This document shows, piece by piece, positions 10,041 through 22,829 of a DNA stretch of 64,000 nt. The position numbers were made by a program, and so were the translations under genes. The stretch comes from Hydractinia symbiolongicarpus. Its lineage: Eukaryota; Cnidaria; Hydrozoa; Anthoathecata; Hydractiniidae. Position 1 is the first letter of the stretch; every line of letters starts with the position of its first letter. The stretch covers positions 18,370,001 through 18,434,000 of the forward strand of contig NC_079880.1 of assembly GCF_029227915.1 (NCBI RefSeq), given 5' to 3'. A model generated the notes under the pieces. The model worked only from the letters and a program-made list of their open reading frames with translations, had not been told where the DNA came from and ran no database searches.

Positions 10041-10784
10041 TAACCCTATTCGGTACGGGGTGGGGGGGGGGCGGATTCCGCCACCCCTTTTTTTAATAAC
10101 TCCTGATTGCTTTCCTATATGGCTATGATACTTACTGAGTTTCAACATTTATCTATTAGACACCTGCATGCTAAATTTTTAGGTCCCATACCTTTCGGAG
10201 GCTTTGATATTGGCCATTACTCGAAACTACCTCTAAAATCTCTATGAAATCCTTATAATGGGAAAAATATAATAACTCCTGTTAGGATTATCCTTAAAAC
10301 TTGAAACTTGCAACACAACTTTGTTTCATCAAGAAAAATCATTTTGAATAATTTTGACACGTGACTAATCCGATTTCCCGATTTTGTCGGATTTTACCCG
10401 AAAATCGGAAAAAACGGATTTTCGGGCAATTTTTGGCAATTTTTTATCCGATCAATGTAAAAACCGGAAGATATGTCAAAAAAATTTTATTTAGCTTTCA
10501 GAAACTTCAAACAGAATGTAAAAATTCACTCTAGAACAAAAGTAATTATATTTTAAGCAGATAGTGGCATTTCTAACAATTTTCAAGCTTCTGATGACGT
10601 CACATGGAAATATGCTGACGCAAGCAAAAATTTATTGCCGCCATTTTGTTCCTTTTATAACGTACTATAAGTGTGCCAAGTTTGATTCAATTTGAACAAT
10701 CCTATGAAAAGTTATTGAGGGGGGGCGGGATCCGCCCCCCCCGGTCATAGTATGTTCGAAAAACCCCGGACCGAATAGGTTTAA
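10041..10784. mobile_element. MITE with TIR CCTATTCGGT...
   Basis: The ends are inverted copies: TAACCCTATTCGGTACGGGG at the left and, reversed, an AAACCTATTCGGTCCGGGG end at the right, each followed inwards by a G-run and a GCGGATYCCGCC palindrome. The interior has no coding sequence. A second, partial copy lies at 36221-36455 in opposite orientation. Confidence 0.7.
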
Positions 10785-10961
10785 ACAAATATTTTAAAGA
10801 GTTCCATCTCTTTAGAAATGTAATTTTGTTTAATATGTTTTATTTCGCGCATAATGAAGTAGTCAAATATCCAAAGTTTTTGCTTTTTTAAAAAAGATAA
10901 ACGAACAACCGAATAAATAAAAGAATCCCTCTTGAGGATAAAAAAAAACTGACCACTATTT

Positions 10962-11406
10962 AAAGCTTACCTCCTGCGAAAAAAAAGACGGATTCATATG
11001 AAAGACCTTGGAAAGTTGGCTACGGATATTTATTTTTTTTAAATATTTCGATCGGTCTTAACATTTTTGACTCAAAAGTTTTGATAATTATATTAATTAA
11101 TGTATGACATCATCGATTAGAAAAAATGAGTTCTATCAAGGTATGAGGTGGTGCCAATATGTTTTTACCTATCCAGCTATAGGTATTCTGAAATAATAAT
11201 TTACATGAATATTAATTCTTAGTTACCCTATTTATCATTCATACCAGCAATTGTTCCTAAATTCTTCCTAAGCATCTAATCGATGATGTCATATATATAT
11301 ATTTCCGCATAATTAATTAATTTTCAAGATTTATATCTCGAAGAAAAATAGCTTTTATAGCTTAGTTAATATAAAAACAACTTTTTTTTCACGGGAGGTA
11401 AGCTTT
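10962..11406. mobile_element. fold-back MITE with ~27-bp terminal inverted repeats
   Basis: AAAGCTTACCTCCTGCGAAA at 10963 recurs reversed at the right end (TTTCACGGGAGGTAAGCTTT, to 11406) with two mismatches. An inner pair of inverted repeats (ATGACATCATCGATTAG near 11102 and CTAATCGATGATGTCAT near 11276) and ATTAATTAAT blocks make most of the element able to fold on itself. No coding capacity. Confidence 0.7.
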
Positions 11407-11529
11407 AATAATAGTATTCCGTCTGTCTGTTTGTGCCCGAGAAAAAAATTCGTGTTACGGAAACACGAAATGCGATATATAAAGGACGAGTGAGTGAACC
11501 CGTGGATTTCTACACGGGTTACCGACTAG
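11406..11529 (-). mobile_element. Helentron/MITE-like short unit, copy 1
   Basis: Reversed copy of a dispersed ~130-bp family. One end has an ACGGGT...ACCCGT-type hairpin next to the CGACTAG end (11521-11529). The other end has a GACAGAC repeat followed by an ATAC...TATTATTA tail. Confidence 0.6.
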
Positions 11530-11621
11530 ACATAATTAAGTAACTCGGTTCCCAGAGCAATTTTTTTGTCGCAGCTTCTTGTGTACCGGTGTAGCAGATT
11601 ATCTTAACTTCCTGTGTCAAA

Positions 11622-12452
11622 ATAGAGAATAATAACTCCCCTAGAGTAGAAATAACCTAGTAAATAATGACTTCCCCAGTTAATAAACACTCCCCTTTTT
11701 TTAAAGAGAAGTTCAAAGGCAGAGCCACTTAGTGATATTAAAGTATATTTGAAACCAAAAAAATATCCAGATGGAAAATACAGCAAGCTTTGTCACTCCC
11801 CGCTGATTAACTTCGAAAATTGTTAAATTCTACTAGATCCTTTAAGTCACTTAAACCTTTTTTTTTCAATTCAGATTGCAAGAGGGTCATTAATGTACCC
11901 CGTCCAACCCATGCTAGCATGGGTTAATGTTAATGGGTTAATTAATGGGCATGCTAGCACCGCTAGCCCTTTCTTCTATGCAATTCATTTGTCTGTCGCA
12001 TCGTTTTTCGCCATTTTCCCACCAAATAACGAAGTTTATTCTCCGTGAAAAAGTCCATAAATCGCAAACTATTCATCCAATAAAGCCGAGAATGATGATG
12101 ATGATGAATTCAAAGCACAAATTTACGTCAAAAAATGCAGAAAGAGTTTGCTAACAAATGTTTTAGTTAAGGCAATAAATTCGGGGAAAGATCTTGGTCG
12201 GGTCATAAAGTCGGGTAAAATTTTGGTCATATAAATTTTAGTAACTGAGCTGACTTTCTATCGTTCTATCTAAAAAGAAATATAAGGGAGTCAAAATAAA
12301 CTGGGTGAGTTATTAATTCCTAGGAAATGTTGACTCTATGGGGTAACAATTCACTAGTTTATTATGACTGGGGAGTTATTATTAACTAGTTTATCTTAAC
12401 TAGGGGGTCATTATAAACTAGTTTATTATCACTGGGGAGTCATTATTTAAGG
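11622..12452. repeat. inverted clusters of a GGGGAGTTATTATT-type motif
   Basis: Several CTCCCC-ended copies at 11625-11697 and several ACTGGGGAGTTATTATTAAC-like copies at 12300-12452 in opposite orientation. They would pair across ~800 bp and probably are the two ends of a degraded fold-back element. Between them is a GCATGCTAGC-rich patch at 11910-11965. Confidence 0.45.
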
Positions 12453-12459
12453 TAGTTAA

Positions 12460-13639
12460 GAATTTCGGTGACACCGATATTGCTGAGCATAATAACTGAA
12501 GAAAAAATTTGTAGTATGATTATGTCAGACGAAATGAGTTACGCATATCAAAGATTGAAATGGTTGAGCTCGTGACCATTAAAATTTTTATTGATGCAGT
12601 TTATTTATTATAATTCATTAACCAGGAGGAATCATTTAAATAGAAAGTTTTATTTAAAATTCCAAACTTATCACAGATCACAAATACTTTTTGAATTAAT
12701 TCTGATAAAATTGTAGGAAGAAACATATTTTCTGAAGTGGTAAATTTTAAGCCTATCGCCTTGCACTATTCGTTATGTTGACTAATTAGTTACCGTAATT
12801 TTCTACGACAAAGATGATGTAATATTATATGACAACAAAAGCAAAGGATCACGACCTAGTGACATGCTTAATCAACTTGTCAGATAATCATTAATGCACG
12901 CGTTTTTTAAGAACAACTTTATAAGAACATGAGTCTTAAATTTTGCTGAAAAATAGACCTAAAATCTTTTTTTTTTTCATAGCTAAAAACAACCGAGCAT
13001 TTTGACAGAAAATAATAACAATCTAGGAAGTATAGTTGTTTTTTTCTCTAACTTTATTTTTTAAGAATAATAGAGTACCATATTAATAACAAATAAACCT
13101 ATTTTTTATATAAAAACACAAAAACTTTAGCGACAATTTAGGAAAAAATTCTGAACTTGTGTTCTTACCATAAACAAAATAAAAAAAAGCCTCAAAAATA
13201 AAAACAACCAGCCTCTGGTCAGATTATATAGGATCTTACAAAAAAAAACAGATTTTTACAAATAAGCTATTTTCAAACCCATGTTTACATAGATCACTTG
13301 ATAAAAACGTTCCTGTCTCAGAAAGAAGTTTAATCATGTAGGTCTAATGGACTCAAATATCAAATTACTACTAATCTTTTTTTTTGTCCACCCCTCTAAA
13401 ACAGCTCCCTTTGAAAAAAACCTTTGACACAAATTAGAAATTCCCAAAAGCTAAAATGTGTTTTATCACAGTTTTGCTTTTATTTGAAAAGTGTCTTCAT
13501 TTGATGGGGTATTTCCTGTTCTCATTAAACACTGCGTCAGCAAGATAAACAATAGCGTCTTGATAATCTACTTCATCGCTGGCTTGTTTGCATTTACGTC
13601 ATCATCTGTTAGGAGGCACTGAAGCAAATATAGACAAAT
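12460..13639. other. no gene seen
   Basis: AT-rich sequence with A/T homopolymers; no supportable exon, RNA gene or clear repeat. Confidence 0.55.
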
Positions 13640-13790
13640 TAGTCGTTAGCCCGTGGAAAAATCCACGGGTTCGCCGTCCTTTTTATAACGCAATGCGTGC
13701 GTCTCGCTACCTGCGCAGCTAAGCTACCATTTTGCGTGACAGACAGACGGACGGACGGACAGACGTATACGGGTATTATTATAGAGATAG
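13640..13790 (+). mobile_element. Helentron/MITE-like short unit, copy 2
   Basis: Begins TAGTCGTTAGCCCGTGG with the hairpin CCCGTGGA/TCCACGGG and ends in a (GACA/GACG)n run followed by GTATACGGGTATTATTATAG. Closely resembles the unit at 20735-20866. Confidence 0.65.
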
Positions 13791-14504
13791 AATACGAATT
13801 GGATACTAACTTCTGCATGTATTCTAGAGCACAGTTCCTTTTAAATAATATCTATTGTCATAACTTTTTAATCAAATGCGTGCTAGGGAGGGGAGGAAGG
13901 GAGGCTGATTCCCCCATGTTAAACTTTTTTCCTAACTTTTTATGGGCTTCGAAACCTTTTATTTAGCTTTAATTTTCCTAAAAACTAATCCCGCCTTATA
14001 GCATTGGGGAGCGCCTAAATAACCAAGCATGAATAGGGTTAACCCTAATGCTAAAAAAGCTCTCTCCCAATTATTTTTGAATATAACTTTTGAAGTATAT
14101 ACTATATAGGGGTTAAAAGTCGAATCCGTCATTTTTCTTTACATACATGGAATATACTCTATACTCATACCATTGGAACCTCAAAAATATCCGACATAAA
14201 GAGGTTTACTTTACACTAAGGATTTTCTCACATTGGCTTGTCCGTTATTTCTTTGTTCTATTCCTTTCGAATCAAGTAAATGATACATATAATTTGATTA
14301 ATATGAACTTGTATTATTTATACGCTCTACTGTTATACAAACAAAAAAAATATCAACTAACAAATACATTGTGTTTTATAATCTGCTCTTAGAAACTCGG
14401 ATTGAAGTTTGTTTTCTTTTTGATATTTGGAGATTTCCACTTTTTTCGTAACTCATGGCAGCATGTCTCGACTTTCCTTTAACAAGTGGTTGTTTTTTTT
14501 CATG
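13791..14504. other. no gene seen; MITE debris
   Basis: AT-rich. Around 13890-14040 a G-rich block, a GAATTCCCC-like block and TGAATAGGGTTAACCCT resemble decayed ends of the CCTATTCGG MITE family, but I cannot set boundaries. Confidence 0.4.
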
Positions 14505-14729
14505 TGTCCGCTTTACACAGCGCTTTTTCAAGGGAGAATGTCATTTGGTGCGAAAAAATGTGTCCGTCTTATAAAGTGTCCGCCTTATAACTGTCCGCCT
14601 TATAGAGATTTTCTTGTGAGAGTTTGACCTGAAATCAGTCCGTTCCGAGCAATAGTGTCCGTTATATAGAGGTGTCCTCTTCAGACCATGTCCGCTTCAG
14701 ACCATGTCCGCTTTAGAGAGATTCCACTG
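14505..14729 (-). mobile_element. terminal part of a pogo/Tigger-like DNA transposon
   Basis: The right end, reversed, reads CAGTGGAATCTCTCTAAAGC, followed by several GGACA-x(n)-TATAAG repeats, which is the classic subterminal structure of pogo/Tigger elements; it is flanked by TA (14730-14731). Only this end is recognised; no transposase is seen. Confidence 0.5.
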
Positions 14730-14731
14730 TA

Positions 14732-17164
14732 TTGCATTTCTGCATATTAACTATTTTCAAATCAGAATTCCTTCGGAAATAACAACAAAAAACAGCAAAA
14801 TTCAGGGTTTTAAAAAGTTTTTAGATGCCTTTAAAATGTCTTTCCGCAATCAATTTGTTTCTTAATAGTTTGTATAATTTTTTGTACTGTATAACAAACA
14901 TTTTTTCGCGAACGTTCAAAAATTAATACGAATAAGGTACTTGAAGGCTACGTTGTAGCTATGTACCTGACAACCACCTGGAAACAAAACACCAAACAAC
15001 GAAAGTGTAATCTAGCCTGTGTTGGCCAGTAACACTGCAATATCTTTTCAACAAGTAAGCTGTTTTTATGACATTAAGTGCTACTTAACAAAAACCACAA
15101 AATAACATTTACAAGCCAAAACATTTATAAAGATAATATATTTTAACTATACCTCTTGCATGCTTTACTTATCAAGTAGATTGTTTGACTTATCAAGTAA
15201 AGTTTACTTATCAAATTTCATTAAAGTACATTTAAAACCGCTTTTGTGATAACAACATCCATTTTATCTTTTTTACGTTATTGTAATATTTTCAAAAGTA
15301 TATTTTTTCTTTTGTTAATTATTCACTTAATTGTCTAAAGAAACTATTTAACGGATTAAAAAGTGTGTCTAGGTCCTCTAGGTTTCCAAGCAAAAAATTC
15401 TACATGTCAATTTTAGTTGAAACCAATTTCCCACGTGTTTTATTTTGTTCAATCAAACGGTTTCATCTTCGCCAAAGCAAAGAAGGTTTGATTTCAAGAA
15501 ATATGATCCCGTACTTTTGTATTAAAAATATCACAGTCAGTTCCAGACCCAATATTTCACAGGCCAACGCTAGTACAAGTTCTTCGGAATCTGACGGACA
15601 AAAAACTGGTAAAACAATTATTTCTGAAAGTTTAACCTTGTATTTTGTTACTATTGGTGTTAAAATAGAAATTATTATTTATTATAAACAAACATGCTAT
15701 CCGGCATTACTATGCCTACCCGTAGGGTAAAAAAGTTGATTTCCTGACCTAATGTCTACTCCGCCGGTGTCAGTGACATTAGCTACAATCCTTCAGAAAA
15801 ATTGTGGCTCCCCGTTCTCAGTGTCCATGCTGAAATTGCAAGTTGGGACTGGGCGTTGTGGTGATTATGAGGGAACAAAGAGTTTTATCTGTAGAATATG
15901 GATGTCTTTGCAGATTTACTAAAATTTTTGGTCCTTTGTTTTTGGTCTAAAATTACCAGACATATTTTATGGAAAATTGTAACTGGCTGGCGAGATTGTG
16001 ATGTACAGTTCTGATCAGAGCAAAATTATCTTACTTATTGTGTAGTTCGAAAATCTGAGCCTGTCACAAACTATTTTTATGCAAGCTATGTATAGTTTTA
16101 TGGTAGCTACGAAGCTAGTTTTATGCCGTCTAAGTAGCTTCTTTTATGCTAACTAGATATAACTAGATAGCACATTTAATGCTAGCCAGCTGTAGGTGAG
16201 CCTTCGAAATTTGCATCAGCGAGGTAAAGGCTTAGAAAGGTTTCATTATAGGTAGAAAATAGTGATATACTAGCTTCATAATGTGGCTAGGATATTCAAA
16301 AAATACCTTTTTTTCTTGGAGAAGTTCCTTCCATCTTTAAAAAACAACAGAAACACTAAATCGCTAAAAACACCACGTTAATTTGCTTAATCAGAAATTT
16401 AGGGAAAAATGAATCTTAAATCACTGGAAAAATGAGTCAAATTATACGGTGATCCAATAGAAATTATATACACCTTCCACCGTACGTGTATTTGACTATT
16501 AAAATGATTAAATGTGCTTCGTTTTTAAAACTAAAAACATTTTTTTTCAAAAGCAGATAAAATACACTCCAAGCTTCACTAACATGCTTATCTAGAACTT
16601 TTGTTAGCTACAACAATTTCTTTTTTATTTCTTAAGGACAAAACAAGTGTAAGTTTTTAAGTACAAGTCAGTTGGAATTCTGTTGAACGTATATGCACAT
16701 TTTATATAAATGATCGAGTTAAAGGGGTGGAGACTTTAATAACAGGCCAGGATGAAAATTTTTAAAAATGTGCAATTAAGACCTGGACAATTTAACAAAC
16801 AGCATTTTTTGCTCGAAAAGAATAACATTAAAGTGTAAAAATAGCAAGTTTAAAACTGAAAACGTGCCAACTTTAAATAATATGCTTCTCAGGGCATACA
16901 GTATTCAGTTTTTGCCTTATTCGCGTGCTTACAGGCTAACATTAAAGTTTTGCACTTTTTAGTAAATTTCGACTTTTTATTGATGATTATTCTCATTATA
17001 ATTTTGTGCTTTTAAAAAAATAGTGTACATTTGATGAGAAACTACTACAGATTCAGAATTGATATCAAGTCTGATGAGTAATGTTATGAAAAAGCATAGC
17101 AATTAACATTTCTTTTTTCATGTCCAGGTAACATAGCAACAAACTACTAAGAACATAGTTCAGA
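14732..17164. other. no gene seen; upstream region of innexin 1
   Basis: A frame at 15365-15730 has a splice-bounded serine-rich patch (about 15590-15607) but no ATG and no recognisable domain. A ~70-bp block at 16450-16520 (CTTCCACCGTAC, ATTTGACTATT, GTGCTTCG) recurs at 57695-57775. GCTAGC-type words are frequent at 16080-16200. No promoter element can be named. Confidence 0.5.
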
Positions 17165-19502
17165 ATGTCTATGGTAGCTACCGACATTAAAGATCTATTT
17201 AAGATCAAAATAAAACCACGCCATGATAGTTATTCCGATCAATATAATCGTATTTTCATGGTGAAAATTCTACTGGCTTGCACTATTGTGCTTGGTATCA
17301 GTTGGTATAGCGATAAATTTAATTGTGTTGTGCCAGGTAAATATTATTAATTGATTTGTTTGTTCGTTCGTTTGTTCGTTCGTTCCAGGAAAGTATATCT
17401 TTTCTTTCTTATTTCATTCGTTTACATGTAATTTTCTTCTTTATTTCTCCATAGATGAGCAAAAGCCAGCAGAAGACTTTGACAAGTTTGTCTCTAATGC
17501 ATGCTGGGTACAAGGAATGTTCGTTTATAGAGAACTAATGGACAAGCTTGGTAAAGTTGCATATTATGGAGTTCCTAAAGACTTGGTTGACAATGGTTTG
17601 ATGCCGGGAGGTCATTTATGCAACGCTGACAAAGAGCAAAAGGGACCGTTTAAAAACAATCCCAATTACGTGTGCAAAGAAATGACCAAAACGTTTTTCA
17701 TACAGGTTCGTTATTTCATTAGCCTTATTTTTGTTAGAAAAGAACCCACACGGCGTTGCTTTGATTCTAAAACTTTTTGACTTTTATCTTCTCTTAATTC
17801 ACGCCGAAATAGCACCCCCCCCCCCCAAAAAAAAAAAAAAAAAACGAAATAATTGTCACGCCAATGATCTTCTTTTCTCTAATTCTATTAATAAGAATAT
17901 TGAAATTAATGCACCTAACAAACAAAACTGCACTCATTTGTATATAGGACGTAGCTATCTGCAGCCATTTTTATATTGTGAATGTCAAAAAAAAATTTAA
18001 TTAAGTCTTTTTCCTTAATTTTTATCTCCCTCTTCATCTCGGCTCCTTGAGGTCCTGCGGCTCTTTATATTAATTTTGAATTAAAAGCCATCTTTTTTGG
18101 AGGTGATCTTATACTTAACTGTCCTTAACAATAAACTATTTCAAATCTTTCACAAGAACCACTCAAATTCTATTAAAGAGGATAGATTTACTACATATTA
18201 GCAGGATAGCACTGTTAGGGGCTTCTTTGATTTAATGTATTTAATCTTTTGTATGTTTTTAAATCTGACATTTAAAGCGTGGAATGGACTCTACGTTAAC
18301 GTTGTACATTTGATAAGTTAGAGATAGACACTATGGCTGTTAAGGCTGCTAAGCTTTCAAGATGTTTATTAATGTATATTCATGTTTTTATCTAGTACCA
18401 GTACATGCCGTTCTATGTGTGTGCATTGGCATTGTTGTATTACCTGCCATACATGATTTCAAAGACGGTCAATCATGATCTAATCAACTTGCGTGAAGCT
18501 ATTAAGAAGAATGAAACAGATATTGATGGTATTGTCAAGTATTACTTTAAAGATCGCAAGCAACGAGGAAAATGCAGTAAGATGCTGACAGCTAAACAGA
18601 TTGCAAATATAGGTGTTAAAGTTGCCTATATCATTGTCAATTTCCTTGCCTTTTTTGGAACAAACTCAGTTCTAGAAGGTGAATTTTATGGTTACGGTCG
18701 CAAATGGGTGGATTGGGCTAGAAAGAACAACACTATGGCTCATGATTACATGGGATATAGAGATTTTCCCAAGCCAAGTAAGACTATTCCACTTTATTAC
18801 TAACTATATTTTTTATATTTCATACCCGTGCACCTCAGAACTCTTATTTAGCGAAGTTCATTTTTTATCCAGGTAATGAACTGCTTCCACCGTTCGGATT
18901 GTGTGAAGTTCACAGCTCAGCAGAACACCTTGTTGAAACTCACAATAACGTACATGTAGTTTTGTGTGAAATGTCTCAACATATCTTGTATCAATACGTG
19001 TTTATGTTATTGTGGTTCGCTATGATCATTGGAATTGTCGCTTCCCTTGTTGGTCTTCTCATTCTTTTGTTCAATTATGTCATAGGACTGGTCGGAATCA
19101 GGTTAGTGATTGAGTGTTTTGTTTGTTATATTGCTATATTTTTATTTTATGTACATTTGATATTTTTCAGATTTCTTTCGCATTTCATTTCCATAAAATA
19201 TATTCTAAACCATTGCCATTCAATGTGTTAATCATATGCAACAACCTCATTTTTTTAGACGATTGGGTTCGAACAACTCAGCCAAAAGAATATTTGATGT
19301 TTTAACCTACAGAGAAGTGGAATATCTTGAATTCATGCGCAAGAAGAACCAGCTGGTGTACGGAGACGTTCTGGAAAAATTAAGGGAGAAGATTCTTGGT
19401 TCACCTGCACACAGCATCGATTCAAGTTTCGATAACCCAAAATCTGAGCCTCCTCGCTATCCAATGAAAAGAAAGCCATCCAACGGAACATTCGCACTTT
19501 AA
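17165..19502 (+). CDS. innexin 1 (gap-junction channel subunit), five exons
   Basis: Exons 17165-17336, 17455-17705, 18396-18777, 18873-19101 and 19259-19502 splice at GT-AG sites in phases 1, 0, 1 and 2 to a 425-residue protein. Innexins are four-pass membrane proteins that form gap junctions and hemichannels. TM1 is about residues 32-48, extracellular loop 1 about 49-138 with Cys 54, 74, 113 and 131, TM2 about 139-160 beginning at the innexin YQ-x-x-P signature (YQYMPF), a cytoplasmic loop, TM3 about 210-230, loop 2 with Cys 279 and 300, TM4 about 308-335, and a ~85-residue cytoplasmic tail. Exon lengths equal those of innexin 2 exactly. Exon 3 and exon 5 are almost identical to innexin 2, while part of exon 4 matches innexin 3. 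ATG context and conserved N-terminus (DIKDLFKIKIKPRHDSYSDQ) support the start. Confidence 0.95.
17818..17844. repeat. homopolymer C then A run in innexin 1 intron 2
   Basis: A run of C followed directly by a run of A inside the 690-bp second intron. Length may vary or be mis-sequenced. Confidence 0.7.
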
Positions 19503-20579
19503 AAACTTTGTGATGAAGTAACTTGATATGTCCGACTTGTTTTATAAAGACCGGTAACAATTTCTACAGGGTATTTTTGTACGAGAAAGAAAAATTGTAA
19601 ATAGGATTTCTAAAGTTGCATCAGTATTCTAATAATAAGTTTTGACAAATAGCATAGTTAATTTTTGACGTATTTGTAACCAATCTGTGAGTTTCCAAAT
19701 GCAACTTTGACAGTCGAAACAAGTTGGTAGGAAAAAGACAGAGGTATGGAAAAAAAGTTCTCAACCTCTAAATTCATTTTTCAGTTTTATGATCCTGGAG
19801 CCTGTTGACAAGGCGATTGTTTTGTAAAGTCTTCCTTGTAGTAGTTTCGATTTTATAGTCATGATAGGTATAAGACTCCTTTTTTTTTGTATTTCGCAAT
19901 GTTCCTATAGCAACAATGTTTTTGTAAACCATGCGTTGTATTTCTTATGATGTTATTTTTAAGAAGAGCATGTGAAAGTCCCTTCACAACCATTTTTTAT
20001 TGACAACATGTTTTTTCAGCCATAATGGCACTTGCCAATGGAATGGCGCAATTTAGAAGGGTTATCCAGGTGTGCAAAAAAAGGGTAAATGAAAAAGGTG
20101 AAAGGTAAGTGAGGAGACGTTCACGTGATTATTTATCGAATCTGAGAAGGTACACTACGTCTCCACTTTCTTTTGGAAGACGTCTTCTGTTGATAAAGAT
20201 GATCATGAAAGAGATGAAAGAGATATAATAACTCTCTCCCGCATTTTATACTGTTTTAACTGCCTTCTCCCGTCGATCGTTTTCAAAACATTAAAACAGA
20301 TATACGTCCGAAGGAAAATAAAACAAATGATAAAATAAAACAAACAAATCTCACAGATGTTCTATTAAGATAAATAAAAATATTTAGAAAAACTAAAAGA
20401 ATAATTCAATAATTTTTTACTCAGTCTCGTTTCCATCGTCATCAACATCGTGATCACAAACAGAATAACAGACAGAATAACAGTGTTGAATATTGCTGAA
20501 GAAGTGATCGACAACGAGGTCAAAATAGCGAACATTTTATGTTTGGTGCTCGTTTAAAATTATAAGCATATACAATTCA
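19503..20579. other. innexin 1 3' flank; no gene seen
   Basis: Contains the presumed 3' UTR of innexin 1. AATAAA-like words occur only far downstream (near 20320), so the cleavage site is not assigned. Confidence 0.5.
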
Positions 20580-20734
20580 GCTTGGTTTCCATCTGGCGTT
20601 AATTCGCGTTAATCAGGTGTGCTAATTGGAGTTAATTTTTTTGCGCCTAATGGAAACGTCGAAGACTAAATTTGCGCATCTGTTGTAACTCCGATTAGCG
20701 CGCGGGCTGAATATAAAAAAATATATTATACTAG

Positions 20735-20866
20735 TCGTTAGCCCGTGGAAAATCCACGTGTTCGCCCGTCCTTTTTATATCGCCTTGCGTGCTTCTCGCT
20801 ATTGCGCAGCTAAGCTACCATTTTGAGTGACAGACAGACAGACGTATACGGGCATTATAATATAGA
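20735..20866 (+). mobile_element. Helentron/MITE-like unit, array member 1
   Basis: Starts TCGTTAGCCCGTGG with a short hairpin and ends with a GACA run, GTATACGGGCATTATAATAT and GACTAG. It is joined head-to-tail to the next unit. Confidence 0.65.
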
Positions 20867-22284
20867 CTAGCCGGGAAACCCGGCGTCGAAACGCCGGGTT
20901 AAGCCACAAGTAAAGGTGTGATCCGGCATTGAACACTCTGTGGAGCGCTTAATAAGAGCCGTAAACTGTCCCACACGATCAGGTGGAGCGCTTTAGTACA
21001 GGTATACAGTATGTCGTTAATCTTTTGAAGCGCATACACCATTATAGTGTGCGACTGTAACATATTTTTCAAAAAATAACTTTCCCGCAACGATAACTGA
21101 TATAAAAACAGAGTTTACAAAGTGTTGTTACTCCATCATAGCAAAAACAATCGTCAATTTTATTTCATTTTGCAGAATAACTTTTTGCGCAAGTTAAAAA
21201 ATTAATCGTGACACTGGGCTGAGCGCTTAGTACAGTTAAACCGTGTTGCACAGCGTATAGGAATAATACCCTTTTGAAAAAAACTTTCTCGCAGACACAG
21301 GGCTGAGTGGTTAGTCCAGGCGTGATTCCCAAGAAAGTTTAAAAATTAATTGTCACAGTGGTGGGCTGACCTTAGTATATACAGGTAAACGGTGTTGCAC
21401 ATGCCCATAGGCGTAACAGCCTTTTACAAAAAACAGTCTGTTTTTAACACTGGGCTAACCGCTTAGTACAGTTAAACACAGTTGAACAGGCGCATAAGGC
21501 GTATTACCCTTTTCCAAAAATGTTCATTGCAACTTCGGTTTAAATAAAAACACAGGGAACAGCCTGTCGTTACTCGTCCAGCCAAAACAATCGCTCAGCC
21601 ATTTCATTTGCAGAAAAAGTTTGCAGAAAAATTATAAAATATGTAGCTATACCTAGCTAGCTAACTGCATTTAGCATAAAAATTATGTATTGCTTAAGAA
21701 TATTGTTGTAGCCAAACTGCATTTTTATACTTTCACTTTTTAAATAGCCACAGCCTCAACATAAAAAAAATGTTGGCTAGGATAAAAAGCTCTTATACCA
21801 AACAGAATAGCAATAAGTGAGGCTCTAGCTAGCTAGTAGCTATAGCTAGCTAATCTTCGTTCCTAGCCAAACATCCTAAAACTGGTGCGTTTAAGATCTG
21901 TACGTGGCTAAAAAACGTGACAATATATTTATCCTAACATGGAAAACAAACAGAAAACAAATATTACAAATATATAAGGCTTTTAGAAGATAAAAAAGTC
22001 AAACAGGTCTACAAACCTCACACACTGACCACAAACACGACCATTATCAAAATGGCCTTCGTTCCGCGAAGATCTTGGATTCTTTCTGGTCGCGAAAATC
22101 TTGTTTTTTTTTTAAAGAATCAGGCGTTGTGAATGGTATTCTACGCGCGAGCGGTCAAAACAAAGTCGGTAAAAATATATCGCATTTGGTATCGGCGCGT
22201 AATTTACAAAATTTCGTGTTTCCGTTACGGCACGCGGGTTTCGCGGACAGACAGACAAAATACGGCTATTATTAAAGAGACTAG
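20867..22284 (+). mobile_element. Helentron-like unit, array member 2 (long)
   Basis: Starts with a GC-rich hairpin (AACCCGGCG/CGCCGGGTT region, 20877-20902) and ends GACAGACAGACAAAATACGG-CTATTATTAAAGAGACTAG. The interior contains degenerate ~100-bp repeats around 20930-21500 (GCGCTTAGTACAG, GTAACACCG-like blocks). No coding sequence recognised. Confidence 0.55.
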
Positions 22285-22829
22285 TCGATAAGGCCCGTGG
22301 AAAAATCCACTTAGGCAGAAGTACAATGGAAAGTAGGTTGTTTTAGATTTTTTGCTGACGTCAGCAGTGCAATTACAAAAATATTTGGCGAAATTTAGTT
22401 TATTCGTTGCCTGTACTATGCAGATGTTAATACGCTGACCAAGAAAATGTATATGATCATATCTTTTTGATAAGCAGTTAATGAGACATAAGGGTTTTAA
22501 CATTTTGCTGATGTCAGCAATGGCCAGTCAAACCCCCAAATTTTTTTTTTAGAAATTTGTATGCCTGTTGCCTTCATCGTATAGATCTTGAAACGCTGAT
22601 CAAGAAAATGTATAGGATCGTGTACTTTTGACAAACAGGTGCAGAGATATTAGGGTTTAAAGGTTTTTTGATGACGTCCTTTGACGTCAATATTGCTTTA
22701 ACGTCAAAGTTTGCTAATTTACAGAACAAATTTATAGGCGATGTTTTATAGATTTTATCAAAGAAATTTTATCCACTTTGCAAAAGTGACAGACAGACAC
22801 ACGGAACTGGCGTATTATTATATAGACTA
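22285..22829 (+). mobile_element. Helentron-like unit, array member 3
   Basis: Starts TCGATAAGGCCCGTGGAAAA and ends with a GACAGACACAC run, GGCGTATTATTATATAGACTAG. Its first ~250 bp is nearly identical to member 4, showing recent duplication. Confidence 0.65.

Noticed and set aside
15365-15730. 121-codon frame with an AG/exon/GT-bounded serine-rich patch (ANASTSSSESDGQKTG)
   Set aside because: The frame starts at a non-ATG codon and no neighbouring exon fits; too weak to call a gene.
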